From positions 22,796,255 to 22,860,254 of the forward strand of contig NC_049981.1 of NCBI RefSeq assembly GCF_000003815.2: a stretch of 64,000 bases of DNA, in the 5' to 3' direction. The notes below the pieces were generated by a model. The model was not told the origin of the DNA and ran no database searches. It saw only the letters and a list, made by a program, of their open reading frames with translations. A program made the position numbers and the translations under genes. Positions within the stretch are counted from its first letter, which is position 1. The number at the start of each line of letters is the position of its first letter. The stretch comes from Branchiostoma floridae (Eukaryota; Chordata; Leptocardii; Amphioxiformes; Branchiostomatidae). Below are positions 26,051 to 37,226 of the stretch, in pieces.

Positions 26051-26931
26051 AGTTCGATGTAGCCCGGCGACTCGGATGGGCCCCGCTAGTCTCTATATCA
26101 GACTCCTTGGGTTACTGACAAAGAAAATTGATCAAACAGAAAGACTAGGTTACTACATGTACTCACTCCTTTTGCGAATAGTTTTCCCTACTTGCATAAA
26201 GATTTTACTATATTCTTAGCAACCCAAGAAGTCTCATAACGACTAAGGATACAGCCTGTCTTCAATATGAAAAAAAAAAAACATTGCTAAAAATACTAAC
26301 CTTCATCACCAACTCTTAGTTGCTATCCTTATTTTATTTTCGGTAAAATCTTTCGAAAACAACGAGAGCGAAGAAAGACAGACACTCATACAATAACAAG
26401 GAAAAACAAAAGAATATGAATGAAAGGAAGTACAAAGTGAAAAAGAAACAAAATTCACATTTGAGTTAACGAGGAAAACTTTTTATCAGCCTGCTCCTCA
26501 GTACCTCAGCGCATATGACGTGGCGCACTCTGATTGGGCTTATGGCATTAACAAGGTCAATCAGATAACCGCCATCTCTGCTGAAATGTAATTTTGTGTG
26601 CTTTAAGATGAAAATCTTAATAACGTGCCTATCAGGAATGACATCTGTACCGAGGCGACAAAATACGCGCTATGATTAAAGATCTCATAACCCGCAATCG
26701 GAACTAATATTTCACATATGCCTGGGTGAAAAACACTTCTGACAAAAAAGACGGCATCTATACCTTAATGAAGACCATAAATACATTTTAACAATTTCTT
26801 GTAGGCAGAGAGAAGTTCCCTGATGTTTTCCTTTCAATTGATTTCAATCAGGGTTTCCTTCATGTCAGTATTTCATCCGAGAATGCAATAGTCGTGGTAA
26901 AACCGAATCGTATGTCATCTGCGCGAAAATC
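26051..26931. other. noncoding spacer
   Basis: A G+C-richer patch at 26485-26590 has a CRE-like TGACGTGG, an inverted CCAAT and a GCCATCT YY1-like site. An A-run lies at about 26270-26281. Otherwise A/T-rich spacer. Confidence 0.5.
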
Positions 26932-26980
26932 TAGCATTTTCGCCCTCGGGACTTCATTAAGTTGGGATGATTAACGGGAT
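26932..26980. promoter_or_regulatory. spaced motif module, copy B
   Basis: GCCCTCGGGACTTCATTA at 26942-26959, then GATTAACGG at 26969-26977. The offset from GACTTC (26950) to GATTAACGG is 19, identical to copy C (56101 and 56120). The TGACGTCC block of copies A and C is not conserved here. Confidence 0.35.
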
Positions 26981-27509
26981 TCTGCATCTTTTGTAATAGC
27001 AATTGTACCAACGGGGTAAGTCATGGTCGGTTCCAACATCAGTCATGCGGTAATACCGGTACTGGGGACGTACTGACTGCCGTTGTTAAAGCTTAGGGTC
27101 ACGAAAAGGCAAGGCTCCGGCCATCCAAAGGGGAAATGGTTAAGTGAAATAGATACAGAATAGAAGCTGGTATGACGACCAGGAGACAGACAGAAGTACT
27201 TGCAGTAAAACAAACTGTATGCGAGTGAAATAGATAGGATTTGAACACAAATGGGAACGCTGCCAATCAACCGCAATGCGTAATATTTAGTGAAATAAGC
27301 TTAATTCATCTTGTTTAAAAGAAGAACAAATCAAAATGTATTTCCTCTAAATTTTTACCAACAACCATTACCAGAAGCCGCATTCGGGGGGAAAGGCGCT
27401 GGGAGTAACAAGGTCAGGGTCAAGAGCACAAAAGACGGATAGTCTATCATAGAGATGAATGGATGACACCCAGACTCCGCACTCTATTTGTCATCATCAG
27501 AGATCTCAA
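26981..27509. other. noncoding spacer
   Basis: No recognisable gene; the 77-codon minus-strand ORF near 27043-27276 shows no protein features I know. Confidence 0.5.
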
Positions 27510-27800
27510 GACAATGGAGAATAAAACTCTATCCATTCCTGGTTATCGTCAACTTCTATAATTGCCTTCGCCGAGTAAGTGCTGTGTTCGGTGTCGTTTG
27601 TGTGTTTGTCGTGTTCAGTGTGAACATCATCAACTCGAGATGCTGTGGATAGATCCTCTTGATATTTGGTAGGTTTTGATACCTCGTTTTCTGGACATAG
27701 TATGATTTCTAGTGATAGATAGCTCTTAGGAAAGAGAGTCTGCACGTAAAAGAACCCAACACATTAACGAAGGTGAGTAGGGGTGACCCGCCAGTGTGTT
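27510..27800. repeat. dispersed repeat copies (third unit of the 19-kb family; reverse copy of the 58.4-kb repeat)
   Basis: 27570-27730 repeats the 19-kb unit order: 'gccttcgccgag', GT-rich stretch, 'aacatcatcaactcgag', 'gatatttggtag', 'gatagatagctc'. 27735-27790 reads, on the minus strand, 'cacccctactcaccttcg' followed by 'gtgttgggttcttttacg'. This matches blocks in the tandem duplication at 58264-58505. Confidence 0.55.
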
Positions 27801-28972
27801 TGGCTGGAAGTGAGAGCAAGTTGCTAGCGAAAATGCGTTGGTTTTTGCTTCAGGCAAGTCAAAGTCATCCAATTCAGCAATAAATTCATCCTTTTAGCGA
27901 TGATGACGTCATCAATGATGCTGCTTACATCTATGATATTTGTAAAGGATCTTTTACGCATGTGAACATTTGGAAAAACTTTTGCACAACTTTTCAAAGC
28001 TAAAATGTGTCGACTGAAACCCCCTTCCATACCCTCCTGTGTCCCATCCACTGCAACTTTTATGCCATAGCCCATTCCGCTGAACAAGTCATTGCCCGCT
28101 GTCTGGTATACTCTCAATGCACAAACTTGTACCCAGCTTGTCTTGTATTAATTTTACAAAGTCAGCGCTGTCGGGAGAATAGAAGACCTGTTGTCTGGGT
28201 ATAATTAACCTTGGCTATGCTGGTGGACACCTCAGACGGAAACATTATTTTCGGCACATTTACGTTAGGCGGTTGAGACGGATTCCTTCCTTGAAGGCAA
28301 CACAAGAGTACACTTCACAACTTTAGGTCGTAGGTCGCCGTACGTGTTCGATGTCTTAGCATTATTTCCAACAGGCAGTGGCAGGACCAACCGCAGACAA
28401 GGATGAAATACAGCTTTTTTTCCGTAAGACGACAGCTGAATGTTGTGCGACAGGTGCACGACGATCCCAATATACCTTCCGTTTGCGATCGTAGGGCGAC
28501 TGTGAAAGCTTAAGTCTATATGTCATTGACACAACGTCTGTATTTCTAATCGTGAACATTTTAAGGCTATACGAGCCATAAGAAGTAGCATGTACCACCA
28601 CAATCTAATTAAGCGAAAAAGAAGGGCTCATTGAAAGAAATTAGTGAAAGTCATTGATGGCGACATTGGCAAAAAGGAAGTTAATTCTGACGACATTGCT
28701 CTACGTAGAAGTAGTTGTCACATTACATACAATGAAATGAAAACTTTATTACACCGAGAGAAGTTTTGAAAGCATTAGGGTAGATTATAGTCTAATCCTT
28801 GATCTTTTCCTAACATACTGTGGTATTGTACAAAGGTTTGCCAAAACAAACTCCACATGGTATGAATCAAGCAATAGATTTCAAAATATTTCCGGGGCGT
28901 GTTCGTATCTATAACTTTGGTCGTAGAAAATTCGAAAATCAGGTCTTGCCTCTACCACAGCCTTTGACTTAC
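27801..28972. other. noncoding spacer
   Basis: TGATGACGTCATCA (27901-27914) is a 14-bp palindrome centred on a CRE/ATF site. 28265-28600 is G+C-richer with short ORFs on the minus strand that I do not recognise and that may be MITE-derived. Confidence 0.5.
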
Positions 28973-28974
28973 TA

Positions 28975-29005
<31 letters not shown>

Positions 29006-29006
29006 G
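28973..29006. repeat. (ACTT)n microsatellite
   Basis: About eight ACTT units. Confidence 0.95.
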
Positions 29007-30439
29007 GCTACAGTTACAGCCTTTCGATAGACCTTAAAATTAAATAAACATTTCGGTCACAAATGTGTACCTCCTTGGCTAGATGTCTCTTCTGGCAAAT
29101 CGTTTTCAAACGACGTTCCGAAACTTTTTTGCAGTTCTATTATGATATTAGTCATCTAAACTCAACTCCCGACCTCCCACGTTGAGATGTGGCTTCAGAG
29201 TGCCAACCTTGTAGGTGTGACTACATAACCTACGTATGTTCATCAAACCCACATACACCCCCTCCTGTCATGTAAGTTTACGATAACTGTCTGACTAACT
29301 TCCCTTCTCTGTACGCCTACTTAAACACTTTTCTTAATTATTAGGTGTGTACCGAAGTGCTTCTGGAGACAAGAGATAAGATTCTCCAACCACCTGATTA
29401 AGGTGTGGTGCACAACTTGTTGCAGAGGAGATGGGGAGAGAAGAAATTGGATATCCCTACTCGGTGAGCATGGCGTAAAATGTGTACATCGCCAGTACTT
29501 CATCCGACGATGATCTGAACCCAAAATTGGAGTGATTTTTAAGTCTTCAACAATAGTAAGGGAAACTGCTTAGCATTTACAGGTAGTTACTCGGGATTAA
29601 GGGATTAAGATCGGCTTACGAGGTGCCAAAAAGCATCAACCTTCAAGCCTCTGCAAATATCCATTAAGAAACCATTAATCAGTCACAACACCACAAACAT
29701 GGCGGCTGTCACAGGTGACAGGCATTGTCCGCTGTCAGAGCGGGAAAGTGGCAGGGGTAGGATTACAGTGCGGTTACGTTTGCTCTGGCTTCACGACTGC
29801 ATGGGAGTGAATGGGGGTGGCAGTGGCGCAGAGAGCCCACACCGCGGCCTGTCGCCTTGTTCTCACCCTCTTGGTCGCGGTTGAGTTAGAAGTGATCCGG
29901 CGGATGGTAAATGAAGTGCTGAAGAATGACCGTGCGCCTCTCAGCCAACCGTGCAGGCAGGAATGATGGGTGACACGAATCACGAGCTGGCTTTACTATA
30001 AAGTATGTCCAATAGTGTGACTCACAGTCACACACAGACGTTGACATAAACTTATGAAAGGTTTCCATTTCTATCTTTGAAGATATTCTTTTAAAACCTT
30101 AAGATTTCCTTCCTCCCTACATCCTTAGACGATGGCACACTCAGAAATTTCGAAAGCAATAAGATCACACGTTAAATGTATCGATTCTTCCGATAAATCT
30201 TAAGTCAATGAGGTTGAAAAACCTCGGGTTGACATAGACTATTGCATTCGTAACTTCAGTAGTAGAAAAAAGTTACGTTTAAAATTGCTATGAAAAGCAC
30301 AATAGATTGATTTTTTACTAAGCTTGTCGCAACCTTGCTTGATGAGTCACAGGTCCGCTCTCTCATTATTGCTCAATTTCTTTGCAGATCTTAATCCTGT
30401 GGTCCAGACAACTCGGAAATGGTCGGCGGGTCCTGTGGG
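29007..30439. other. noncoding spacer
   Basis: At 29699 ATGGCGGCT starts a 61-codon ORF (to 29884); the ATG is part of a YY1-like ATGGCGGC motif and the peptide is Gly/Arg/Ser-rich without recognised domains. I do not call it a gene. Otherwise spacer. Confidence 0.45.
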
Positions 30440-30620
30440 GCTAGCCTGAAACCCAGACAGTTTCTAGGGGCTGCACAGAAAAGCCTGGAATCTAGACCGT
30501 CTCCAGGGCCTACATAGACAAAGTTGGAAACCTGGAATCCAGACCTGGTTTCCAGGGCCTACACTGGCCATCTTTTCGGCTCCAGGGCCTGCATGTCCAC
30601 GAGGAAACTTCGAGACAGAA
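30440..30620. repeat. degenerate short tandem repeats around CCAGGGCCTACA
   Basis: Three imperfect units carry 'ccagggcctac/gc' (near 30503, 30552 and 30581), each preceded by 'tggaatcc/taga'-type sequence. It looks like a decayed MITE or minisatellite. A YY1-type GCCATCTT at 30567-30574 lies within it. Confidence 0.4.
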
Positions 30621-32297
30621 AAAAAGATACATGGAGGGCTAACTTCAGAAGTTTTAGCCAGGCGGGGTAGAAGCTTACAGTGGCCGAATGAACCCAACGT
30701 ACAACCCTAGGAACTTTTGGTGACCAAGCTACATGTACACCTGTACGCGATTACACTTCTTCAGAGCATGAAGTCGGTTAGTTTTGCGTGACCGTCCACA
30801 AACCTGTCACACGAGTCCTGATTCTGTCCACCAGCGTCCACGCTGCTTCCGCCCCGGCTGACACTCGGTAGCCTGGCGTGTTTGATCTTATCAAGGGGGA
30901 AACCCACAAAAAAGACAAAATGAAACGGTTGAATTCTCAGGGTTGTCCAACAAGACACGGTCCCAGACGTCACCGATATCATGTGACATATCTACACTAC
31001 CAACTACGTCAAGTGTACGAACTGTATGGCAATCGTTCTCGTTAAGATACATCTACTTTGATATGACCCGCAATTTCTAATTGCCACATATCTCAGACTA
31101 ATTACACACGGAGAGATGCATGTGCAATTAGACAATCATGCAACACTTTTAGATATTCATAGATCTTAAAATAATTTGGCAGGGTATGATGTATCCACCA
31201 ATGATGATACAAACGTCGTAGGCGAATATGATTGACTTATGCTGCTATAGATTAAGTTAAAGGTTGTGCGTACCCTCCATGTACGCTAATTATACACATC
31301 CTGCACGCACATGTCTCGCCCTGACAATAACGATGTTACAAAGGTATGTACGACCACGACTGGACCTGGATCTTCTGAACCTATCAGGACCAAATCTAGA
31401 ATGTCTTTTGCTCCCATAAAAAGCTGTAAACTGAATGTGGGTTAATGGTGTTCACGTCATACCGTCACACCCGCCAGTAAAAACCTGCCGTGGACTATGT
31501 CTCTTCCGTTATAAAACAGAAAATACGACTTGTAGGCAGATATAATCTCAGTTGGTTTTCGAAAATGGCGCCTGTCGTCGTTGATGAAGAGTAGGTTGGA
31601 AAAGGGCTAGGAACGAAGTTTGTAGAAGATTATAACCGTAAGAAGCACTTGGTGCACATTGTGTTTGATGTGAGGCATAGATAGAATTGTTAAAAAAACA
31701 TTTTTAACTGCATTACATTATTGGCTGATAATAACACTGTCAACTGTTAAACTGTTGCTAGTATGTATATTGTGAAATATGTTTAACCATTTGCAACCTT
31801 ACTTCTGGCATGCATTAATTGCTTCTCAAGAACACGTATAGGACAACTATTCATTCCGTGTTCCAGACCTCTTTCAGACAGTTATTTAATGAGAAAGTTT
31901 ACACATCTCAACATACGTATTATGTTTGTGCATATGACATTTCTAATTGTCTTTTGGTGACGGAGCCATCAATTACGGAGTTGCGAGCTGGGAGTGATAT
32001 ATTGGTTTCTGGAGATGATCCATCAAACGTGTTCGACTTCTGCCGGAGTTTGTCATACCTAGCCTGGGGCAGACGTCGCCGCCGTGTTCAAAAACCATGA
32101 CTCCATCCTGCTCGCTTGAGAGTCGAACCGTCGCACGGATCCGTACTTTATCACATTATTAATCTGCACAGACTTCATTTCGCAATTCGTTACCGATTAT
32201 GAGCCAGTTATTATATGAGGTGTAAGAGATAGGGCCTGAATACACAGCCCTTTATCATGTAAAGTTTTAAAACTTTTTGAAACGGTATATTAAAAGT
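30621..32297. other. noncoding spacer
   Basis: No gene recognised. AAAATGGC (31562-31569) is YY1-like. The 93-codon ORF at 31819-32100 has no features I know. Confidence 0.55.
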
Positions 32298-32377
32298 TAC
32301 GCCAAACAATAGTTACTCAAGAAACTGGATATGGTTTTGGAAACGATCAGACGCTTGAGTAACTATTGTTTGGCGTA
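32298..32377. mobile_element. short foldback/MITE with perfect 24-bp arms
   Basis: Arms 32298-32321 and 32354-32377 are perfect reverse complements (24 bp, beginning TACGCCAAACAATAGTTACT) with a 32-base loop. As RNA this would be a strong hairpin. No target duplication was seen. Confidence 0.7.
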
Positions 32378-32732
32378 TCTTATTACCTGGATGTCTAACC
32401 TACATCGACGTCTATTAATTAAAAGCTATTATTTTACCTGCAAACCAAAGGAGTGAAGTATTGCTAAGTTATGGTTTGTCTGAGTCTATGTCTGTCTCTC
32501 TGTGCTTATGAAATGCGTAATACATGTGTACACAATGCAGTGTTACCATATGGTAGTAGTTGCCTATTCTTAGTACATGTAACTGTACTACTAGTATGTG
32601 ATAGTTACACAGGTATGGAATTTGCCCCGGTTCCCCAGTTCAAGTCACGTTGTCATATACTTGTGATTAATCATTTTTAATAAATCACAATCTGTCTACC
32701 CCAAGAGGGGCTTTGCTCGCTGAGGCTATGTT
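32378..32732. other. noncoding spacer
   Basis: Nothing distinctive; a 69-codon Cys/Leu-rich ORF is unrecognised. Confidence 0.5.
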
Positions 32733-33354
32733 TATTAGAGAGTGGGTGTGACAAGCCGTTTTCTGGCTAAGCCACCGAAGCCTATAAGCATTACACTGAC
32801 TTAACCCGCGCGCGTGGATCGCTGGGAGTCAACATGGCGGAAGCGCCGGCTTCTTTTGTCCGAACATTGTTTCGCAAATCTCAGTCAACACGACTTAAGC
32901 TTTTAGCATCATTGATTAATCCCACCGACACGACTTCTACCCCGGACCTCATTTGTCACTGTCAACTCGTCCAACCCCGGTCCTACTGCAAATATAGGCC
33001 AAGGTCAAGTGCGTCACGTGATGTACACAGATAACTAGCATCACTTTACACCGACCGCACATTCGTAGCATACCTGTCTGTTACGGTATCCTTCATGGTT
33101 AAGAGTTGCACTGCCAGCAACCCTGCTTGTGTCAAGTTTACGTATAGCCCACCCACTAAATGTATTTCTAATTTGTTATTCAATTTTGGGAACACCAGGG
33201 AACCAGTGGAACACTCTCCGTGGGACCCTGGAAGCCGTGCTTCTTTTTATCCTCCTGTGCAGTTTGGGAAACGTTCCCTCTCAGGTCATCAATCAAGATC
33301 AGAGTCTTCCTGTCAAGCAGGCTTATCCACAAATGCACAGAATGTTATTCGTTT
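32733..33354 (+). repeat. duplicated segment, copy 1 (partner at 63355-64000)
   Basis: From 32733 (TATTAGAGAGTGGGTGTGAC) to 32970 the sequence is nearly identical to 63355-63591, apart from a variable patch of about 14 bases at roughly 32782-32795. It then diverges sharply and realigns for 'aaggtcaagtgcgtcacgtg' (near 33001-33020) and for a block starting GTCATCAATCAAGATCAGAG (33285 onward, partner 63928). The partner copy runs off the window end, so the full length is unknown. The copies are in direct orientation, 30.6 kb apart. Confidence 0.85.
32834..32968 (+). CDS. candidate first coding exon of an unknown duplicated gene, copy 1
   Basis: ATG at 32834 in the context gtcaacATGG opens 45 codons, starting MAEAPASFVRTLFRKSQSTR, up to the last base before the two copies diverge. 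Identity between copies ends immediately after a shared GT (32969-32970), as expected for an exon/intron border, although the following bases (CCAA here, TCGC in copy 2) make a weak donor. A possible second exon starts at 33285 after 'ccctctcag'. Here its frame is shifted by one base relative to copy 2, so this copy may be a pseudogene. Without splicing the ORF runs 66 codons to 33034. I do not recognise the protein. The first 20 residues are basic with several Ser/Thr/Leu/Phe, compatible with but not proof of a mitochondrial-type presequence. Confidence 0.4.
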
Positions 33355-33534
33355 ACAGAAGTTTGGAAACGTAACAACCCCAATGGACTCTTTACGCTTC
33401 TGGGTGTTTCCACATTCCGGCTTAGTTCAAGCAAACAAGCTGGTGAACCGTTTTCACTTTGTGTTGTTAAAAATGTCGCGACAGTTGTTACAAAGCATCC
33501 AGACTATTTCATGGGCTTACTTCTAAAATAATAA

Positions 33535-34927
33535 AATCCCAACAAATTTCGTAAATGACATCTAATTCTTTGATACTGTACTGAAAATTATTCCAGGAAT
33601 TAGACATCTACCATCAACTTGAACTATATGAACATCAATATCTCTCGGATGACCTTCAAGCTAATGACGTCATTACCTCAACACTCACACTCGTGAAGTG
33701 ATGACGTTACCCTGTCCTTGACTGACCCTAGCAAGTGTGAAAACCACCGCGCTAGTGGTAGAGGAGGTGTTGGTTAGTGTTTTCTTACTATTATAGTAGT
33801 ATGTTGGCATACAAAACTGTATAAACAACTAGCGTCCATTAATTAGAAGAGGTGACGATGGGATATTTGCAAGCTGGCCATACTTGGACAATGGTAGCAT
33901 TGCCTAACACATATGAAGTCCCTCAGGTTATATTCTGTCAGCATTTTCCCTTCTCTTTACGCATGAACGCTTCTCATGCCCCAAACACAAGAGCCGGGCC
34001 CAACCAAGCACGGCTGTCCGTGCAGAAATGGTAGTTGATGATGGGGTAAGAACCATTCTTCGCCCAGAAGTGGTGTTGCCTTGACACGGATTTTTTTCAA
34101 ATGAGCGATACTCTCATGACATCCTCCAGGCTACCTGGTCCATATCGCTATACAGCACCTACCTTTCTTTACCAATTAATGTGTTCACTTGGGTATGTGG
34201 TAATGATATAAACCTAGAGTCGACAGGTGGGTGAATGAGCATGATTTGATTTGCTGTGAGTCTTGTGAGTTGCCGGGACGCTCTTTGATGTTTGTTGCTG
34301 GTCCTCACCAGAAGATTCTTTGGCAAGTGCTGCATCGTGGAGGTCTTCAACAGGTGTGTGCTTTCAACCAACAGTGCGATGTAGGTCACAGATAGCAAGA
34401 CTTCGGGGAGTAGGGAGCTCTCGATCTCCGGTTACAGAGTATAGAAGTTAAGTACACACAACGCCCGTCTGAATGGACACTTGAAACAATCACAGGGCAG
34501 CAGCTTGAAGCCGTTCTGCGATGCAGAGCTGTGTTTCATGGACCTGTGGTTAACTGGGTCACCGACAAAACAGTACTCCGGACTGTTGGACATCGGGAAC
34601 AAACATGTCAGGCTTGGGATCAACAAAGGAGTCAAGTTTGTTACACCTACAGGGATTAAGAGCGTCTGGATCAAACTCTAAGCTTCTTTCGATCTACTAT
34701 GTAGGTTGCAAGAGACCTGATTCCACCCCATAGGTTTTTCTTGCTACTGGCAGTATATCCAGAAGGCACAATCATATAATAAAGAGGACCAGAATAAAAC
34801 ATGACATAAACAGTATATAACGCATCAGATGCCTATAGTTTTGACTCATACTCATAGAGCACAGCTTTGCTTTGCTGCCCGTGTACACATGAGCAATGAG
34901 ACATCCACAAACAGGCGTATATTTTAG
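33535..34927. other. noncoding spacer with one unexplained open region
   Basis: 34160-34690 is G+C-richer and open in more than one frame. One plus-strand frame is open from 34445 to 34681 and ends GIKSVWIKL. A minus-strand frame covers 34432-34674, and another covers 34159-34398. None has a motif I recognise; it could be a decayed exon or transposon remnant. 33640-33760 contains a CRE-like 'atgacgtcatt'. The rest is spacer. Confidence 0.4.
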
Positions 34928-37226
34928 CCCTTAGGAATGAGCGACCACAATACTGTGTTATGGTTTCCCAGTGACTACAAAGCTATCAATACGAAAACGA
35001 GGTCAAAAATTCGCCCTTTTAAGGACTCCGAGGTCCGCTCTTTTGGACGGTGGATTTCCTCCCACCCGTGGATTGAAGTTTTTGATGCCCACGACATCCA
35101 AACTAAAGCTAATATTTTCTATAAAACTCTCCAAAGTAGAATAGACCATCATTTCCCTATGAAATCTGTCGTTAAACACAATACTGATAAGGAATGGATT
35201 ACTCCCCATATCAAATCACTTGTTAAGAAGAGACAGCAAGCTTTTCACTCTGGCAATATGGCATTGTATAGAAAGCTAAGAAACAGGGTAAATCGACTGT
35301 GTATTATGGCAAGGAAAAGATATTATGTTTGTAAGGTCCACGTGTTAAAGAAGGAGAATCCGGCCAGGTGGCATGCGTGTCTACGCAACATACTAAATTC
35401 CAAGCGGAGCGTATCAGTGTCTGTGCCCAGCAGCACTCCTCTGACTGACAATGATATTGCTAATGTAATCAATCATCACTTTTCTGACATTGTTAACGAA
35501 CTTCCATGCCTTGATCTTGAGTCATTGCCATCTTACCTGCCTTCTCCTTCCAAACCTCCGCATATACATTCATATGAGGTTCATGAAATCTTGAAGCGCC
35601 TTGATGCCAGGAAAAGTTGCGGCCCTGATAACATTTCCCCGAAAATTGTCAAAACATTTGCTGTCGAATTTAGTGAAATTCTTGCCCATATTTTCAACTG
35701 CTCATTGGAAGAGGGACGTGTTCCCAAACAATGGAAAGAAGCCATTATTGCCCCAATTCCAAAGAAAGTCCCGGCGTCAGTAGAGCATCTAAGACCAATA
35801 TCACTTACTTCTGTTTTTATGAAAACGTTTGAATCGTTCATTTCAAAATGGATTTTCCAAGACATTGACAAAATTCTGGATCCAAATCAATATGGCAGTA
35901 GAAAAGGGCGCTCATCTGTCCACTACTTGATTAGTATGATTGATTCAATTCTTCGCGGTGCTGAGACCCCTAAAAGCATCCACACTGTTTTGCTGACTGA
36001 TTTTAGCAAAGCGTTTGATAGAATTGATCATACTATCTTAATCCGTAAATTGTTAACATGTGGTGTGCGTACTTGTATTTTACCATGGCTTTGTGATTTT
36101 CTGACTGAGCGTACACAATGTGTCCGGTACCGAGGCGTTATTTCCAGTTGGGAAAAAATTGCCTCTGGTGTCCCACAGGGGACAAAACTAGGGCCGATCC
36201 TGTTTCTAGTATATGTGAATGATGCAATGCAATTTTTTCTGGATAGATGGAAGTATGTTGATGATCTGTCGTTAAAAGAGAGTAGATTATTCAGTGAAGA
36301 GAGCTCAATGCAGACAACAATTAACCAACTAGATACATGGTCATCCGAAAACCGTATGACATTGAACGATGATAAGTGCAAATTAATGTGTATTTCCTTC
36401 ATGAAGGATCCACCTCTACCCCCTGTGTTATTACTGAATGGCAAAGCCTTGGAGTACACTGAAGATGCCTGTATACTAGGTATCTGGATGTCTGCGGACT
36501 TGAAATGGGGAAAACATACTAACGTCATTATAAAAAAAGGAAGCTGTCGCCTTTTTTTGCTTAAAAAACTAAAACGCTTTGGTGTCTGCACTGAAGATCT
36601 CTGTGAGATTTACCTATTATATGTCCGACCTATCATGGAATATGCGGCCCCAGTATGGCATCCAGGTTTAACATGTCAACAATCGGATGCATTAGAACGC
36701 ATACAAAAGCGTGCGCTAAGAATCATTCTGGGCAGCGAATATACTTATTATACCGAAGCTCTATGTAGGCTAAATATGAACACTTTAAAAGCAAGAAGAG
36801 AATTTCTATGTCTTAAGTTCGCGAAATCCATGTTTAATTCACCCATTTTTCGAAGCTGGTTGCCAGCTACCCGTAATGAAGTTCACAACAGAGACTTAAA
36901 ACGAGGGCTCGAGCTTAGCATACCTTTTGCCAGACATGATAGGTACAGAAACAGTGCTATTCCATACTTGTCCTCACTCTTAAATACTGATTTATAGCCT
37001 GTTTATAGTCACATGACTACTACATGGAATCTTGATTACTGCTCATGTAAGCCTTTGTGTGCAGCAATTATTGTTAAATATGTTATATTGTATATATTAA
37101 GATGTTTTTAAGACTAAAACTAACTTAATTCAGCCAGTTTTACAGCATTGTATGAAAGGCTGCAACGTTGTTTTAGTATGTCCATGTATGTATGTATATG
37201 TATGTTTGAATAAACCATTGATAATA
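34928..37226 (+). mobile_element. 5'-truncated non-LTR retrotransposon (LINE, CR1/L2/Jockey-like)
   Basis: Element sequence appears to start at about 34928: codons for Pro-Leu-Gly precede the SDH motif, and an in-frame TAG lies just upstream at 34925-34927. It has lost the 5' UTR, any ORF1 and almost the entire endonuclease domain, as is usual when target-primed reverse transcription stops early. The 686-codon remainder is uninterrupted. The 3' part after the stop (36998-37226) is a short A/T-rich UTR with TGTATG repeats and an AATAAA at 37209-37214, ending near 'ccattgataata'. I could not identify a clear target site duplication. The intact frame suggests a fairly recent insertion. Confidence 0.85.
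34937..36997 (+). CDS. LINE reverse transcriptase (ORF2 C-terminal part, endonuclease missing)
   Basis: A 686-residue open frame from an RNA-dependent DNA polymerase of a non-LTR retrotransposon, which copies element RNA into the genome by target-primed reverse transcription. SDH at residues 2-4 is the final catalytic motif of the APE-type endonuclease, so the annotated Met is an internal residue and not the native start. Reverse transcriptase motifs in order: GPDNISP (229-235); LRPISLTSVF (285-294); QYGSRKGRSS (318-327); motif A DFSKAFDRIDH with catalytic D355; motif B GVPQGTKLGP (411-420); motif C YVDD (440-443) with catalytic D442 and D443. The thumb-like region includes NDDKCKLMCI (477-486), and the C-terminal YVRPIMEYAAPVWHPGLT (562-579) and RIQKRALRII (588-597) are typical of this group. 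No stop or frameshift is visible. The family fits the CR1/L2/Jockey branch; the exact clade needs a tree. Without the endonuclease it should not mobilise itself. Confidence 0.93.
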   Translation: MSDHNTVLWFPSDYKAINTKTRSKIRPFKDSEVRSFGRWISSHPWIEVFDAHDIQTKANIFYKTLQSRIDHHFPMKSVVKHNTDKEWITPHIKSLVKKRQQAFHSGNMALYRKLRNRVNRLCIMARKRYYVCKVHVLKKENPARWHACLRNILNSKRSVSVSVPSSTPLTDNDIANVINHHFSDIVNELPCLDLESLPSYLPSPSKPPHIHSYEVHEILKRLDARKSCGPDNISPKIVKTFAVEFSEILAHIFNCSLEEGRVPKQWKEAIIAPIPKKVPASVEHLRPISLTSVFMKTFESFISKWIFQDIDKILDPNQYGSRKGRSSVHYLISMIDSILRGAETPKSIHTVLLTDFSKAFDRIDHTILIRKLLTCGVRTCILPWLCDFLTERTQCVRYRGVISSWEKIASGVPQGTKLGPILFLVYVNDAMQFFLDRWKYVDDLSLKESRLFSEESSMQTTINQLDTWSSENRMTLNDDKCKLMCISFMKDPPLPPVLLLNGKALEYTEDACILGIWMSADLKWGKHTNVIIKKGSCRLFLLKKLKRFGVCTEDLCEIYLLYVRPIMEYAAPVWHPGLTCQQSDALERIQKRALRIILGSEYTYYTEALCRLNMNTLKARREFLCLKFAKSMFNSPIFRSWLPATRNEVHNRDLKRGLELSIPFARHDRYRNSAIPYLSSLLNTDL

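Noticed and set aside
28973-29006. CRISPR-like or regular array
   Set aside because: It is a tetranucleotide microsatellite; no spaced direct repeats of CRISPR type exist in the window.
36028-36591. 187-codon minus-strand ORF (and smaller ones) inside the LINE
   Set aside because: Antisense shadow of the reverse transcriptase frame.
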